From contig OX328125.1 of the NCBI GenBank assembly GCA_946811695.1, forward strand, positions 111,389,967 through 111,453,966: a DNA stretch of 64,000 bases. The letters run 5' to 3'. Of this stretch, positions 33,838 through 47,692 are shown piece by piece; the first letter of the stretch is position 1, and every line of letters begins with the position of its first letter. A program made the position numbers and the translations under genes. Source of the stretch: Gonocerus acuteangulatus (taxonomy: Eukaryota; Arthropoda; Insecta; Hemiptera; Coreidae). The notes below the pieces were generated by a model that saw only the letters and a list, made by a program, of their open reading frames with translations, ran no database searches and was not told where the DNA came from.

Positions 33838-34712
33838 CCGTCGAGAGCTGGTAACGTACTTTTCATGAAGTGTTTTATGCACCTAGGAATTTTGCTGTAA
33901 TATACCTCTTGGGTAGATAAGAAGGTAAGTATGTGTTTCCTGGATATACCTTGGAACACCAGGTACTGCGCATAGGGGAAATGTTCAAAACAATATTGCC
34001 CAAAAATAGTGTTTTATTCAGAAGCCAACTATCATTAATGTAAACTAATTGCAAATTAAGGCAGTTTTACAATGAATAATAAATAAGGTGGACTTTAAGG
34101 GACACTTTTAAGGAGGTTAAAATGAAGAAAATAGATCAAAGTACCAAGTTTTTATTTTTAATATTAAATGAAGTGCTTTATTCACGCTGCGATTTAAACA
34201 GCGTCTTCAATAAACATATTTGAAAATAATTCCAAAAGGGCAGACACTTTTGTGGGGTTTAATTATCAGGAAAAATAAAAATAATTGTTGCATATGATAG
34301 AGTGCAATAAACTGCGTGTGACCGTAAGAGGGAATGAGAGCACCGCGCAGTTGTGGTTGTTCCCTGCGCTCTCATTGGTTCTTGCTCACATGATCTTGTA
34401 CAGCTGTCTGAATAAAACTCTCATTTAATATTAGAATAAAAACAATTATTTTTTTTTTTTACATGTTACACCCCTTAAAAATGTCTGCCTTATTTATTGT
34501 TCATTGTAAAATTGTCTTTATTTTACATTAAAGATAGTTGGCTTCTGAATAAAACTATATTTTTGGGGAATATTTTGTTGCACCTTTCCACAGTAAGTCT
34601 ATCCAACACATACTTACCTTCTTATCTACCCAAGAGGTGCATTCTAGCAAAATTTCAAGGTGCATAAAACACTTCATGAAATGTGCGTTACCAGCTCTCG
34701 GACTAATACTAT
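33838..34712. repeat. 0.87-kb foldback element, arms about 250-290 bp
   Basis: TAGTCCGTCGAGAGCTGGTAACG at the left pairs with CGTTACCAGCTCTCGGACTA at the right. The arms (33838-34130 and 34466-34712) include TTCATGAAGTGTTTTATGCAC, CTTGGGTAGATAAGAAGGTAAG and ATTCAGAAGCCAACTATC, each with an inverted partner. The centre carries a GAGAGCACCGCGCAG block. No transposase. A DNA-transposon-derived MITE is likely; the duplication is not clear. Confidence 0.82.
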
Positions 34713-34794
34713 ATTCACAATGTTGCTAAAGCTAAATAGGAACACAGCAGCATTTACGATGTAATGTTTACTAATGAAACGTTCACCCAATGAC

Positions 34795-35530
34795 TGTTTA
34801 CTCAATCACAGCGTCAAAAGTTGTCCAATTTAATGAAACTTGGTACAAAAATCTATCGTCTGATTAGGAAGTATCATGTTTGTTCACCAGTAGAATCCGT
34901 TTACCGAAACGTGGTTTTTGTGGTGTAAAAGTCCTAGCTTCTAATTTTGCGCGTTAATATCCATTCAAGAACTCTTTCTATAGGTTTTCTAACTTAGGGA
35001 AACGAAAGAAACAATTTTCAAGATTATATCTGCAACCATGTTTGAGAAAAATAGTTTTTCAAACTAATTCGGTTTGTGCAGTTAGAATCGTAGGATTCAA
35101 TTGAGTTATTTTCGACATGTTTGGAATATATCTAGACGGTATTCAAATTTTGGTTATATTTAGAAAGAAAAAAGTATTCGAAAACAAATATTTCATGAAG
35201 AGACACGATAAGTTTTGAGATATTTTTATATTTTCTTAAATATCTTAGGGTTGGAAAATCGTGATAATTGGAAGGTTGGCCATTCGGAAGCTTATTAAAT
35301 CCTCTATAAAAGAAGGCTGTGATGTTATTTTTGATGGGTCAATTTCAACCGAGAAATGGACTCCTCGATAATTAGAAATTGTTAGTTTTGTCCTTTCGAA
35401 CAGGTTTATTTTCTCTAATTACCTAACATTCTTATTGGTTGTTCTTTATTTTTAAACGCAATTAACATTAAAATGAGGATTTCAATAAAACAAGGTCAGA
35501 AAATGAGAAAGGTATTGGCAATAGTGTTTT
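34795..35530 (+). repeat. Family A interspersed repeat, diverged copy 3
   Basis: GGTACAAAAATCTATCGTCTG, ACGAAAGAAACAATTTTCAAG and TTGAGAAAAATAGTTTTT parallel the module after the (TA)n tract in copy 1 (24345-24600). No TA tract or ends remain. Confidence 0.6.
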
Positions 35531-35689
35531 CCTAGAGCGAACGTTGAGAAGGCAGGGGGAGGCATTTCCAGGTTCAATTATCCTGTGTTATGTGAATGCT
35601 AAATACCAAAATTCGAAATAAATCGTTTAGAGCCTGCTGCTCGAATTCAGGAACATAAATATGCTTTAGGTCCACCCGACTATGTAATG

Positions 35690-36020
35690 TACTGTATAAC
35701 ATAGTCTTCTTTTTACATGGCCACAGCGCATGCGCGAAAGCCAGCGGACACCGCCTTGTAACACTTTTTTGTAACGCTAGGTCCACCCTATAAACCTATG
35801 TAATGTACTCTATAAAATTCTGTCTTCTTTTTCGTACATGGCCACGCTACTGCAGACACTTTTTTGTGACACATAGTTTTCTTTGTCGCACATGGCCACG
35901 CTACTGCGCATGCGCGGACGCCAGCACAAACTTTTTTGTGACACATAGTTTTCTTTTTCGTACATGGCCACTGCGCATACGTGAACGCCACTGCGCTTGC
36001 GAGAACACCAGTGGACACTT
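35690..36020. repeat. Imperfect tandem repeats, about 85 bp
   Basis: CTTTTTCGTACATGGCCACxGCGCATxCG followed by ACTTTTTTGTGACACATAGT recurs about four times with indels. Small frames across it are repeats, not genes. Confidence 0.8.
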
Positions 36021-36084
36021 TTTTCCCAGTTTAGTCACCGCTAAAGCATATTTATGCTAAAATAAATGTGACCGTTATAATACA

Positions 36085-36205
36085 TTTTGGGTGTCTAGTA
36101 GGTTGGATGGCTGAAGATTTGAACAATTCCTTCATGAGTGATACCTCAGAAGCCACAATTCCTAGGAAACTACTGTCTGAAGGAATAGCCTAATCTCCGG
36201 ATTTT
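36085..36205 (+). repeat. Family B fragment just upstream of the TRPA-like gene
   Basis: GGTGTCTAGTAGGTTGGAT and TTCCTTCATGAGTGATACCTC match, with drift, the GGTGTCTACTAGATAGGAT and TTCCGTCATGAGTGCAACCTC blocks of the copy at 37.3-39.2 kb. Confidence 0.65.
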
Positions 36206-36355
36206 CATCTAAATAAATATATTATTTTTATTGAAATATTGGAGAGTTAAGGAAATCTTCGAGTGGCGAGGTTTATATTTAACTTACTGATTAGATAAGA
36301 TTTTGCTGACAGGCACTTGAAAGACCCTTCAGTGACTCCGTGAAAGTCTGTCAGG

Positions 36356-36600
36356 ATGGACAGGATTGGTTATCACACCCTGGACATGGAGGACGATCTC
36401 CTTCTTGAACCAATACCGGAAGATGAAAGAGAAGAAGATGAAGACGAGATCCAGGAGAGATCTCAGGAAGAAGTGGTGGAGGATCCAGAAGGTACCAATA
36501 CTCGGGATGAAGAAGTAGATACCGGGATTTGGAAGAAATGGTACAGGAATACGATGCTTTTACAAGCGGTTCTCAAATCCGATCTTCAACAAGTAAAAAG
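36356..36600 (+). CDS. TRPA-like gene, coding exon 1
   Basis: Encodes an acidic, probably disordered N-terminus (PEDEREEDEDEIQERSQEEV) and the start of the first ankyrin-like helix (LLQAVLKSDLQQVKR). The donor GTTTGT follows 36600, and codon 82 is split after two bases (AG|A, Arg). An alternative donor at 36593 (GTAAAA) would give a different phase and does not fit exon 2. A possible acceptor AG at 36311-36312 hints at a 5' UTR exon further upstream. Confidence 0.85.
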
Positions 36601-38254
36601 GTTTGTTATATATTATACCTTATTTATATTAAGATAAACACATTTCAGAACTACGGGCGACAGTGCGACATTGTCGCAGAAAGACGACAAGGGGTGCAGA
36701 AGGATCAGCCTGACCGACCGGTAGTTTCTTAAACAATGGCTGCAGAAAAAGTCAATAAAATTATTGTTAATTATGTTTCAAGCACTTATTTATTTCGGAT
36801 TATTCTTCAAGATTGTCTCGCTCGCGGTTCATATTACACGCAACTTGAACCGCATGGGGCTGCAGAAAATTTTTGGGTTTTTCAAATTCTGTTGCAGAAA
36901 GATTGAAAAGGTTCTCCTTTGAGGCATTGCATTAGCACTTTTCGAAGATGATTAGCCATTAAGGTATCACTAATGAATTTCTAAACCTTACTTCTAATCT
37001 TCATCGACCTTTCGTGCTAAATACCGACAATTACCCCCTAAACATTTAAATATATTTATTTTTATATGTGGGCACATAACTCTGATTGGGGCCTCAATTT
37101 GTTTTTCTTTTCTACATACAACGTATGCTTAGATCAGCACCCCCTCCCTATTTTTAAATTTGTTTTCGATTTTTTTTTCTTAGAAACAGTATTTTTCCAA
37201 CCTCAGATTTAAACCCACATCCTCATCACAGAATAAATAAGATTCACCAACGAAAACATCATAAATAGAAGTTTATTTAAAGCTATAATAAACATAAATA
37301 AATTGAAAAGGAGAGAAGATAATCAGTCAGAATATTAAAAAGTCCATCACGCAGGAGCTGCATAACTAAGAACTTTCCTCAGAATTTTTGTAGTGTAGAC
37401 TACATTACTGAATAATTTGCTGTAAATAACCTATATAAATAAAATAAAAACGTAAATAGTTCTGCTCATTTACATTTCTTATGAGAACTGTTAAATTATT
37501 AATTTTGTAAATAATTTGCTTCCAGAGTTATGTTAATACATGATTCTGTACTACTTAATAAATACACAAAAACTTCATTTTGCGTCTTTCGATCTGACGC
37601 AGGAACAGGATACAGTCCCCCTAGTGGGAGATAGCGCTCCTCGCGTCGCCTTTGGGAACCTACGTCTGGCCGACTTTAAACAGAGTTTAAAGTAAACCCT
37701 CCTTTCCAATAGACCGATTTACTTCATTTTTACAACACTTCTTTCTTGTGAGATACCCACGACGTATACCGCGTTTCGTTACAATACAGCAGAAATTACG
37801 ACCGGTAAGAGTATATTAGTACTTTAGGTTCGGAGTAACCCCCCCCCCCCCCAAACAACCCGATTTAGTTTATTTTTACAACCCATTTTTCTCTGTTGAT
37901 TACCGGCACGAATACCGAGTTTCGTTGAAATGTAACAAAAATTACGGCTGGGATTGGGAAATTGGTAATGTGGGTCAGGAGTAAACCCCCCTCCTAATAA
38001 AAAGATTTAGTTTATTTTTACAACGTATGTCTCTCTTTAGACCAACATAACAAATACATAGTTTCGTTGAAATACAACAAAAACTACGGCTGGCATGGTG
38101 AAATTAGTGTTTTGGGTCCGTGGTAACCCCCCGCCCCCTCCCGGCGGACCGATTTTAGTGGTTAACGAACTCGTTCAATCGTTTGCTAATTGAACGCTAT
38201 ATATCACGTTTCGTGAAGAAAAAACAAAAACTCTGGCCGCTATCTTGTTAACAG

Positions 38255-38323
<69 letters not shown>

Positions 38324-41300
38324 GATATATATACATTTTAACGAGGGTCATTTTCGGTGTCTACTAGATAGGATCGATAAAGATTCGAAGAAATTTTTCA
38401 AAAATTCCGTCATGAGTGCAACCTCAATAGCTACTTTCCTTCGGAGGAAATTCCGTCATGAGTGCTACCTCAATAGCTACTTTCCTTCGGAGGAAATTCC
38501 GTCATGAGTGCAACCTCAATAGCTACTTTCCTTCGGAGGAAATTCCGTCATGAGTGCTACCTCAATAGCTACTTTCCTTCGGAGGAAATTCCGTCATGAG
38601 TGCAACCTCAATAGCTACTTTCCTTCGGAGGAAATTCCGTCATGAGTGCAACCTCAATAGCTACTTTCCTTCGGAGGAAATTCCGTCATGAGTGGAACCT
38701 CAATAGCTACTTTCCTTCGGAGGAAATTCCGTCATGAGTGGAACCTCAATAGCTACTTTCCTTCGGAGGAAATTCCGTCATGAGTGGAACCTCAATAGCT
38801 ACTTTCCTTCGGAGGAAATTCCGTCATGAGTGGAACCTCAATAGCTACTTTCCTTCGGAGGAAATTCCGTCATGAGTGCAACCTCAATAGCTACTTTCCT
38901 TCGGAGGAAATTCCGTCATGAGTGCAACCTCAATAGCTACTTTCCTTCGGAGGAAATTCCGTCATGAGTGCAACCTCAATAGCTACTTTCCTTCGGAGGA
39001 AATTCCGTCATGAGTGCAACCTCAATAGCTACTTTCCTTCGGAGGAAATTCCGTCATGAGTGGAACCTCAATAGCTACTTTCCTTCGGAGGAAATTCCGT
39101 CATGAGTGCAACCTCAATAGCTACTTTCCTTCGGAGGAAATTCCGTCATGAGTGCAACCTCAATAGCTACTTTCCTTCGGAGGAAATTCCGTCATGAGTG
39201 CAACCTCAATAGCTACTTTCCTTCGGAGGAAAGTGCTAAACCCGACATTAATTATTGGATGGCCTTACACTATTGATGGGCTCTTGAAGAATAAATAAAA
39301 GTCTCTTCCTTGGGAGCAGTGTTGGGCAAAACTAACGTTATTGAGAGGAGATGGTTGACCGTAGATGATGCAAGGTAGGGATTGTCGGGGTTCGGTCACT
39401 GCTATTTAATAAAACTACATTTTATCATAAAAATGGTTTTATTGTGCCGACAATAAGAACAATGTGCTCTAGAAGTGTTTGGATTATTAGGAGAACAGAT
39501 ATAAGAATAACAGATTACATATTAGATTAGATATAAGAATAACAATATGGGCTTACCGATGGGAAGATTTTTTTTTTTTTTTTTTTTTAGTAATACGTCT
39601 ATTTAACATCCCACGCTTCTCGTGGGAAGTCTGCGAAGACAGTCACGGTAGCGATCATTTTCCCATTAAAATTAAACTAAATTCCTTTATACCACGTTTC
39701 GAATCTATTTCAAAATTTAATTATCTTAAAGCTGATTGGGATAAATATCAAAATTACATTGAAAATAAACTAAATAGTTCAAATCAACCTTCACTTGAAC
39801 AGTATAAAGATTTAATTATTGAAGCAGCTGAGCAAAGTTTACCTAAAACCTCGCACAGTTACAGAAAACTACCAGTACCCTGGTGGAATGAAGAATGCAA
39901 AACAGCTGTAAAAGACCGAAAGAAAGCTCTTCGTCTCTTCTGCAGGAATCCATCAGAGAGTTATCTCATTGACTATAAACGGAAGAAAGCTAAGGCCAAG
40001 TGGGTAATTAAAACTAGCAAAAAGAAATGTATGATAGACTTCCTAACTAACATAAACAGAAACACTTCATCAAAAGACGTTTGGCAAAAGATCAACCAAA
40101 TACAACATAAAAAGTACATACCACCGATAACAGGACTAGTACACAATGACACTGTCTTGACTGACCCATACATTATGAGCAATATATTAGGAAACCATTT
40201 CAGTAAAATATCCAGCTCCATGCACTACTTGGACGACTTTATTGACCACAAAACATATGTCGAACAGACTCCAATACCTATACTAACTAACTTCGACCAC
40301 CCTTTGAACGACCCGTTTACATTACAAGAATTAAACTTGACACTTTCCAACATCAAAAATACTACGCCAGGATCTGACAACATTTCTTATGAGATGATAA
40401 ATAAATTACCCAAGACTGGCCTAGTGATGCTTCTTAAACTTTATAATGAGATATTTAAGTCTGGTACCTATCCTCAGACCTGGAACGTATCTGTAGTCAT
40501 TCCAGTACTGAAGCCTGGAAAAGACAAGAGCAACCCTTCCAGTTTCAGGCCGATTTCATTGACCAGCTGCCTGTCCAAAGTCATGGAGAGGATGATGAAC
40601 AAGAGGCTGGTATGGTTTATCGAGAAGAAAATTGCCTGTCGCAGTTTCAATGTGGCTTTAGACCTAACCACAGTACTATGCACCACATTGCACGGCTGGA
40701 GAACGATGTTTTAAATGGATTTTTATTTAAAAAATCTACAGTTGCTCTCTCACTAGATCTGGAGAAAGCATACGATCGCCTCTGGACTAGATTAATACTA
40801 GCACAAATGAGCGACTGGGGTATGCAGGGAAGTATTCCACAGTATACTTCTCAATACTTGTCTAATCGACGTTTCAGGGTGAGGATAGGCTCAGTACATT
40901 CTGATGAATTTCTTCAGGAAAATGGAGTGCCTCAAGGTGGCGTCTTGAGTACCACACTCTTCAATATAGCTATTAATTCCGTTGGACGCTTTATTCCGCA
41001 AGGAGTAACATACTGTCAATATGCTGACGATCTATTATTGTATATCACATCAGCTAATTCCCACACTGCCATAGAAAAAATTCAAGACACAATACACTCT
41101 TTAGAATACTGGTGTTCAAGAACTGGATTCAAATTTTCATACGATAAATCCAAGTACATCGTATTTACAAAAAAACACAACCTACCCAATTCAAATTTAA
41201 TTTTAAACAATAATCACATAACACAAACACGAACACTGACATTTCTTGGAGTGGTATTTGATCAACGCTTGACATGGGCACTCCATATACAAGAACTCCT

Positions 41301-44300
41301 TAACAAATGCAACAAATCGTTGAATTTATTGAGGATTCTTAGTAACACTAAGTGGTGAGCTGACAGATGTACCATGCTTAGATTTTATCGAGCCTTTACC
41401 AGGTCGCTACTGGATTATGGTTCTATAGTATATTCATCTGCCAGTTCAAATACTCTAAAAGCGTTAGACACAGTGCACAATACTGGAATCCGGAGAGGTT
41501 TAGGAGCTTTTAGATCCAGTCCTGTGAAGAGTCTAAATGCAGAGTCGGGAGAGCTTCCGCTGGATAATAGACGTCAGATGATTTGTCTTAAATTTATTAC
41601 AAAATCAAAATCATTAAATTCACAGTGTGTAAATTCGTTTTTAAATAATCCATATAAAGATCTCTACACTGAAAGAGGAACAAAACGTAAGCCGCTCATA
41701 GTGCGCTGTATGCTTGATAGAGAGAATGGACATGTTCTTACACAACCAACTCACGCACACAGACATCTTTCAATTCCTCCCTGGAGAGTAAGCAACTTAA
41801 AAATTGACCTTACGTTAACTAAATTTAAAAAGAAAATCGCACTTTCTAAAGACTTTTACAAGACAACGTACAAGCATTTAACTGAAACGACTACAGACAC
41901 AGTGTACATATTTACTGATGGATCTAAGATGAATGACGGCGTCGGTGCAGCTGCTATTATAAATGAAGAAAAATATCTCGTCACCTTACCAAAGAGCACG
42001 AGCATATACACCGCTGAGCTGCATGGCATTCTCTTAGGTCTAACTAACGTACAGACTACAACACAGAACATAACACTATGCTCGGATTCGTTAAGTTGTT
42101 TACTCTCCTTACACATATATAACACTAATCCTGTCATCATTGACATTTTAGAACATATCATCAGACTTCAGACGCACAACATACTGGTAACAATGTTGTG
42201 GGTACCAGGACACGAAAATATTGGACAAACAACGACTGCGGACGAACAAGCAAAACACGCCAGCAGACGGGAATCAGTGGACTCTAACTTACTAACGACT
42301 GAAGACTTACATTTACTAATTACAGAAAATATCCGTCTTGAATGGGAAGCCTCATGGTACAGCACAAGAGATAACCTCCTAAGGGAGATAAAAAGCAGTA
42401 CTCATGAATGGCAAGCTAATACGCAATTAACAAGACGTGATGAAGTTGTAATTACAAGACTACGCATTGGACATACACACTTAACACATTCCTATCTCAT
42501 GACAAAACAAGACAGACCTATATGCCAGACATGCAACAGGCCACTGACCATTAAACACTTACTAACAGAATGCAAAACACGAGACTACTTAACTATACCA
42601 TATCACATGTCTGAATTATTTTCCGAAAGCAGCCCACACATTGTTACCAACCTACGACACTTACATAAACTAAAACTTTATAACAAAATATGACGTATGG
42701 ATATATGCAGGTATGGATGTATGTGTGTGAGTCACTGTAAGTGTGTGTGTGTGTGTGTATGTGTGTGTGTGTGCGTGTGTGTGTGTGTGTGTGGTGTGTG
42801 TGTCCGCACACGTAGATGTGGCTTAAGAAGAGAAAATAAAGTCCTCTTATTAAATCTCTACGAATACAGACACAGACATAATAATGATTTTTATCTTGCA
42901 ATAAAAAATTATTTTACTTATTATTATCATAATTTTTTCAATTTTTATTAATTAACTGTGTAATTTTTCTTGTATATTTTATTTTCATCTATTTCTTTAT
43001 TTTCTCATTTTTTTTTGTCTTTGTATAAATTTTAAATTGTTTTTATTCCTTTTTTTTTTTTACTAACCATTTATGTGAGCAAATCGCCTTGCTGTTGTGA
43101 AGCTCCGTAAATAAATAAATAAATAAATAAATAAACATCTGTACATTTGGAGAGTACATTAGTTAAGTTTGCTCTCAGATAAAAATAATAATTATATACA
43201 GAATTGAGTTGAAATACAAAATAAATAAAAAACAAATAAGCAAAAATAAAATAAAAAAATAAAAAAAAAAGAAAAAAAAAGAAAGAAAAAGTACATAAAA
43301 AACAAAACAAACAAAAACAATGAATAGGAAATAATAATAAAAATAATAACACTTTTGGAAGGAGCCAATCAATACTGGCACTTCCTACTTAGAATAATGT
43401 TTTGTCCCTATTCAGTTAATTGATCACGAGGCCAATGTCTCTTGAGCCTTCTAGGCGGATTTTTGGGGTGAGTTTGGGAGGAAAGTGTTTGTGCTCTAGG
43501 ATTGGGATGGAAGGACAGTTTGGAATGAAACGTTAGGAAGCGGGATTTTGCCAGTTCTTGAACGAAAGGGATGTTGAGGTCACTATGAAGGGATGGGAAG
43601 ATAGAGAACTATTCCTCACAAATGCGGGATCATTTCTGACAGTTAATACAGGGAAACATAGGAAGAAAGGAATTGGTGAGGGGGGGGTTCTGGAAACTAA
43701 CGTTAGTTTTCTAAACTAAACTAACGTTATTTTTCTCTAACTAAAACTAAACTAGTGTTGTATTTTTAGTATTAGTTTTACTTTAGTTTTAGATTTGTAT
43801 AATTATTAATCATGTGGACTCCCTTTTTAGTATGGTAATTATTTTAGTTTAGTAAATGAGACCTAAATTTGTGATTTCAGTTTAGTTTTAGTTTTTAGTT
43901 TATCAAAGAACATATGTATGCAAATTACAGCTTCTTATTCTCCAAAGAATTGGTGATATCCTGACCTGTATTGATCAAAATAGTGCATCAATAGTTAAAA
44001 AGTCCGACTCGCAGGAACTGCGTCATCTTAGCGTGGTTCCTAGTGATATTTGGAAAGCTTTGAATAGAAATGAACAGCTGTTTTTAGTATTAAAAAATGT
44101 TAACAACATTTCGAAGAAATGGGATAGATTAGCATCACAAAGCACAGGAAACTGACAGTAGCCAAATTACACTGAAGCGGATAATTCTTAATCCTCTGTC
44201 TTGAGGAAGGCTGTGTAAGTCAATACAATTATGTACTGAAACGTACTCGCTTTCCTTCGGACTTAGATCGGTAAGACTCAGATTTCTGGTCCCTTTGAGG

Positions 44301-47300
44301 TAACGGAGGATTTGTTTTGCTACCATCCTGTGACCATGTCCATAACACGTGCTGTGCTGGATTAAAAAACTTACTGGATAAGAAATATCTGATCTTGTGC
44401 CAATTGATAGGTAAAAGAGTGACCCTATAAGATTTTGATAAGGGTACGCTGGAAGAACTTTTTCTGAATTTCGCTCGAGTTTGAGACTAGGTATCATTGG
44501 GGTCGACACAGGATTGCACTCGTCCATATTATATTTTCTTAGCGATTCATCAATATAAAAAGACATGGAAGTTTTTAAAGGTAGAAATATGGGATGTGGA
44601 TGAAGCACATTTCGAGTAGAACCTCTACGAAGTATGACACTTGGATGACAAAAACTCTTGGCAAACAAAAATATGAATAGAATGTTGACAGTACAAAATA
44701 GATATACAATGAATGAATTAGTAATATATAGATTATACACGGGCTACATCGTGTGGAGCCCGTGGCGGGACCGTATTCTAACCGTGTCCCGGCTGTGCCC
44801 CGGTGGGACACGGTGAAACAATCACACCGGCATTTTCAATTCACTCGTTCACGCTACACCGTGTGGAGCCCGTGTCGGGACCGTGTTCAAACCGTGTTCC
44901 GGTCGTGCCCCGTTGGGACACGGTGAAACAATCACACCGGCATTTTCAATGCACTCGTTCAAGCTACACCGTGTGGAGCCCGTGCCGGGACCGTATTCTA
45001 ACCGTGTCCCGCCGTGCCCCGGTGGAACACGGTGAAACAATCACACCGGCATTTTCAATTCACTCGTTCACGCTACACCGTGTGGAGCCCGTGCCGGGAC
45101 CGTATTCTAACCGTGTTCCGGTCGTGCCCCGTTGGGACACGGTGAAACAATCACACCAGCATTTTCAATGCACTCGTTCACGCTACACCGTGTGGAGCCC
45201 GTGCCGGGACACGGATATTCTTTCCCGGCCTGGCTCCCTCTCTCAGTTGTGCAGCACTGTTTAATTACATAATTACAATTATCATTAATAATAAATTGTT
45301 CATTTGGTTATTAATGACTTGCCTGAGACACACTGCTAATAACCAAAGAATTTAGGTTAATTGTCCAATCGTTTTTTATGCAGATTGGCAAATTCTCCTT
45401 CCAGCTTACGCTTATGTCAAGTCCGATGCACGCCCAATCTTCTTCTAGTTTCTCTCTTTGCTCTTCATGAAGAGCAGTTGCAATCGCTGCTAAATCTTCT
45501 TCGGAAAAGTACATTTTTGAGGCACAAATAGACAACATGGCCACGGCCCGGATGAACTGTCTGAATAGCATGGACGGAGGCCCGACCAGGGCCCAGTCTC
45601 CACTCGGTTACAGAGTCCCGGTGAAGGCCGGGCTCTACCCGGGCAACGTACAGCGTGAATGGGCCTTTATTCTTAAACAAGTTCTGTTAGTTTTAATAAT
45701 TTACTTAATCGTCGAAATAACATATGATTTATATTAATTCATGATATTTTAGTAAAACTAAAGTTTTAGTTTAGTTTTTAGTCCATTCCCAAAGATTTAG
45801 TTTTAGTTTTAGTTTAGTTAAAACCCATTAATTAGTAACATTTTAGTTTTAGTTTTTTTTTAGGTTGCAATTTTTAGTTTAGTTTTAGTTTATTCCAAAA
45901 AGTGAATTTAGTTTTAGTTTTTAGTTTTGCCCAACATTGCTTGGGAGTTAAAAAGGAGTCCATCTTGTTTACTTAAAACTATTAGCTTAATTAATTACTG
46001 TTCTTCCGTTGTCTTCTTGCACCATTCACGATCCCTCGCCAATCTCCACCAATTGTTCCCAACAGCTGCGGTTAGCTCATCCCTCCATCTCAAGCACTGT
46101 CTTCCTCTGTTCCTCACCAAGTCCCTTGGATTCCATTCAGTGCAACCTGGCCAGCCCCACTTCAATTGGTGTGCTTCAGCTCGGAGGTTCTTTACTTGTA
46201 CTCCTCTTAGAATGTCCAAATTCCTCTTCCTCTCTCTCTTTTTCACTCCTAGCATACTCCTGAGCATAGCCATCTGTGTCTTGGCTCCATAGAGTGTGGA
46301 CGGATAGACACACATGCTTAAAACCTTGCAAGTATATATCCCAGTATAATGTTTCTTGACACTGGGGCGCTCCGGACCAGTATCAACAAAGATAACCTAG
46401 AGATACCCCGTTATCTATAGGTTACCAGCAATAGAAGTTAACCCGTACCGCTAGAAGTTGTGAATTATAAATGGACGGTAAAATTAAAAAAATTATGTTT
46501 CCAATATGTCATTTGGAAACACACATTATATTTGAGAGCATTATCAAGAAGTGTTCTGACTGGGGATGCTGATGAGTGAGGAGGCTGTACAAGGGTTCGG
46601 GATATTATTACCTCGGATGGACTATCACCAGGTATAGCGTACACTCCAAGAGGGACACAATCACAGTTTATTTCTAGTAATTCAAGGTCTGCCATCATAG
46701 TGGAAATTGACCGCAATTCAAAATAATACTATGAAATAGATACAGTACAATAACGGCTGTTCTGTTATCGTCCTAGCAACGCATGCTGCCTAGGCTTGCC
46801 TGCTCCCACCAACTAAAATTTCAAACCCCTCAAAAAATACTTAAAATTTGAATATCTTAAAATCCTTTCTTAGCGAGTGTTTACACTACAGAGAGTGTCG
46901 ATGCAAAATTTCAAATTTTTCTGTCAAGTGGTTTGGGCTGGGCGATGATAGGTCAGTGAGTGAGTGAGTGAGTGGTATTTGACAAATAGTACTAGCTGTT
47001 ACCCAGTGTGCCATGCTACACCTACTTTCTGCCTACCATATGACTCTCCCCGTATCAAGATCTACCTGTATACCAAGTTACGTCAAAATCGGTCAAACGG
47101 TGTGAATTTGTTTATATCTGTCTAGTAATTCGTGAGACAGCCAACAGAGGCCATCACCACAGCAATTCAAAGAACAGCCGACAGAGGCCAGCGCCATAGC
47201 CTGCGAGTAGACAGCTCTTATCAAAGAAAGGCCAGCGCTCCTTAGTTAGACAGTGACTGTTGATATAAAATTGAGATAAACTGCATTACATGATTATATA

Positions 47301-47612
47301 ATGTATTTAAAGTCAATGAGTTCGAGTTATTCTAATTACCAAGAACATCAACAAATAAATTTGAGACATTATTCAAAATAGCTGTCAATTCAATATGGCC
47401 ATCAGAATCTGAATGGTTCAGTGTAGCCAATTTTTCTTGAACAAAACTTTTGACCTTTTGACCAAATTTTGAAATTTGACTATTTTGACCTAGCCTAGGA
47501 GATTTCCCGTATCCAGGCCTACCTGTGTTCCAAGTTTGGTCAAAATCGGTCAAACGGTGTAGATTTGTATAAGGAACAATCAGACAAACATATGAACGGA
47601 CAAACAGACAGA

Positions 47613-47692
<80 letters not shown>

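Larger units (their letters stand above)
39341..43693. mobile_element. 4.35-kb insertion inside the hAT-type MITE (12-bp duplication)
   Basis: AAACTAACGTTA occurs at 39329-39340 and 43694-43705, and the MITE text continues smoothly across the two copies when the insert is removed. The insert contains an I-group LINE (39611-43136) and, on its right, sequence (43137-43690) resembling a second LINE-type 3' region in minus orientation. The nature of the outer carrier is unclear. Confidence 0.55.
39317..45939. mobile_element. 6.6-kb hAT-type composite (MITE invaded by other elements)
   Basis: The left end CAGTGTTGGGCAAAAC and right end GTTTTGCCCAACATTG are inverted repeats with one mismatch. CTTGGGAG lies directly outside both (39309-39316, 45940-45947), a perfect 8-bp duplication. 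The original short element survives in pieces 39317-39340, 43706-43930 and about 45670-45939, which align in order with the 616-bp MITE at 56100-56715 read in reverse. The rest entered later. No hAT transposase is seen. Confidence 0.85.

Noticed and set aside
44803..45264. 153-codon frame
   Set aside because: It is an open frame through a 110-bp GC-rich tandem repeat; the protein simply repeats and the opposite strand is open too.
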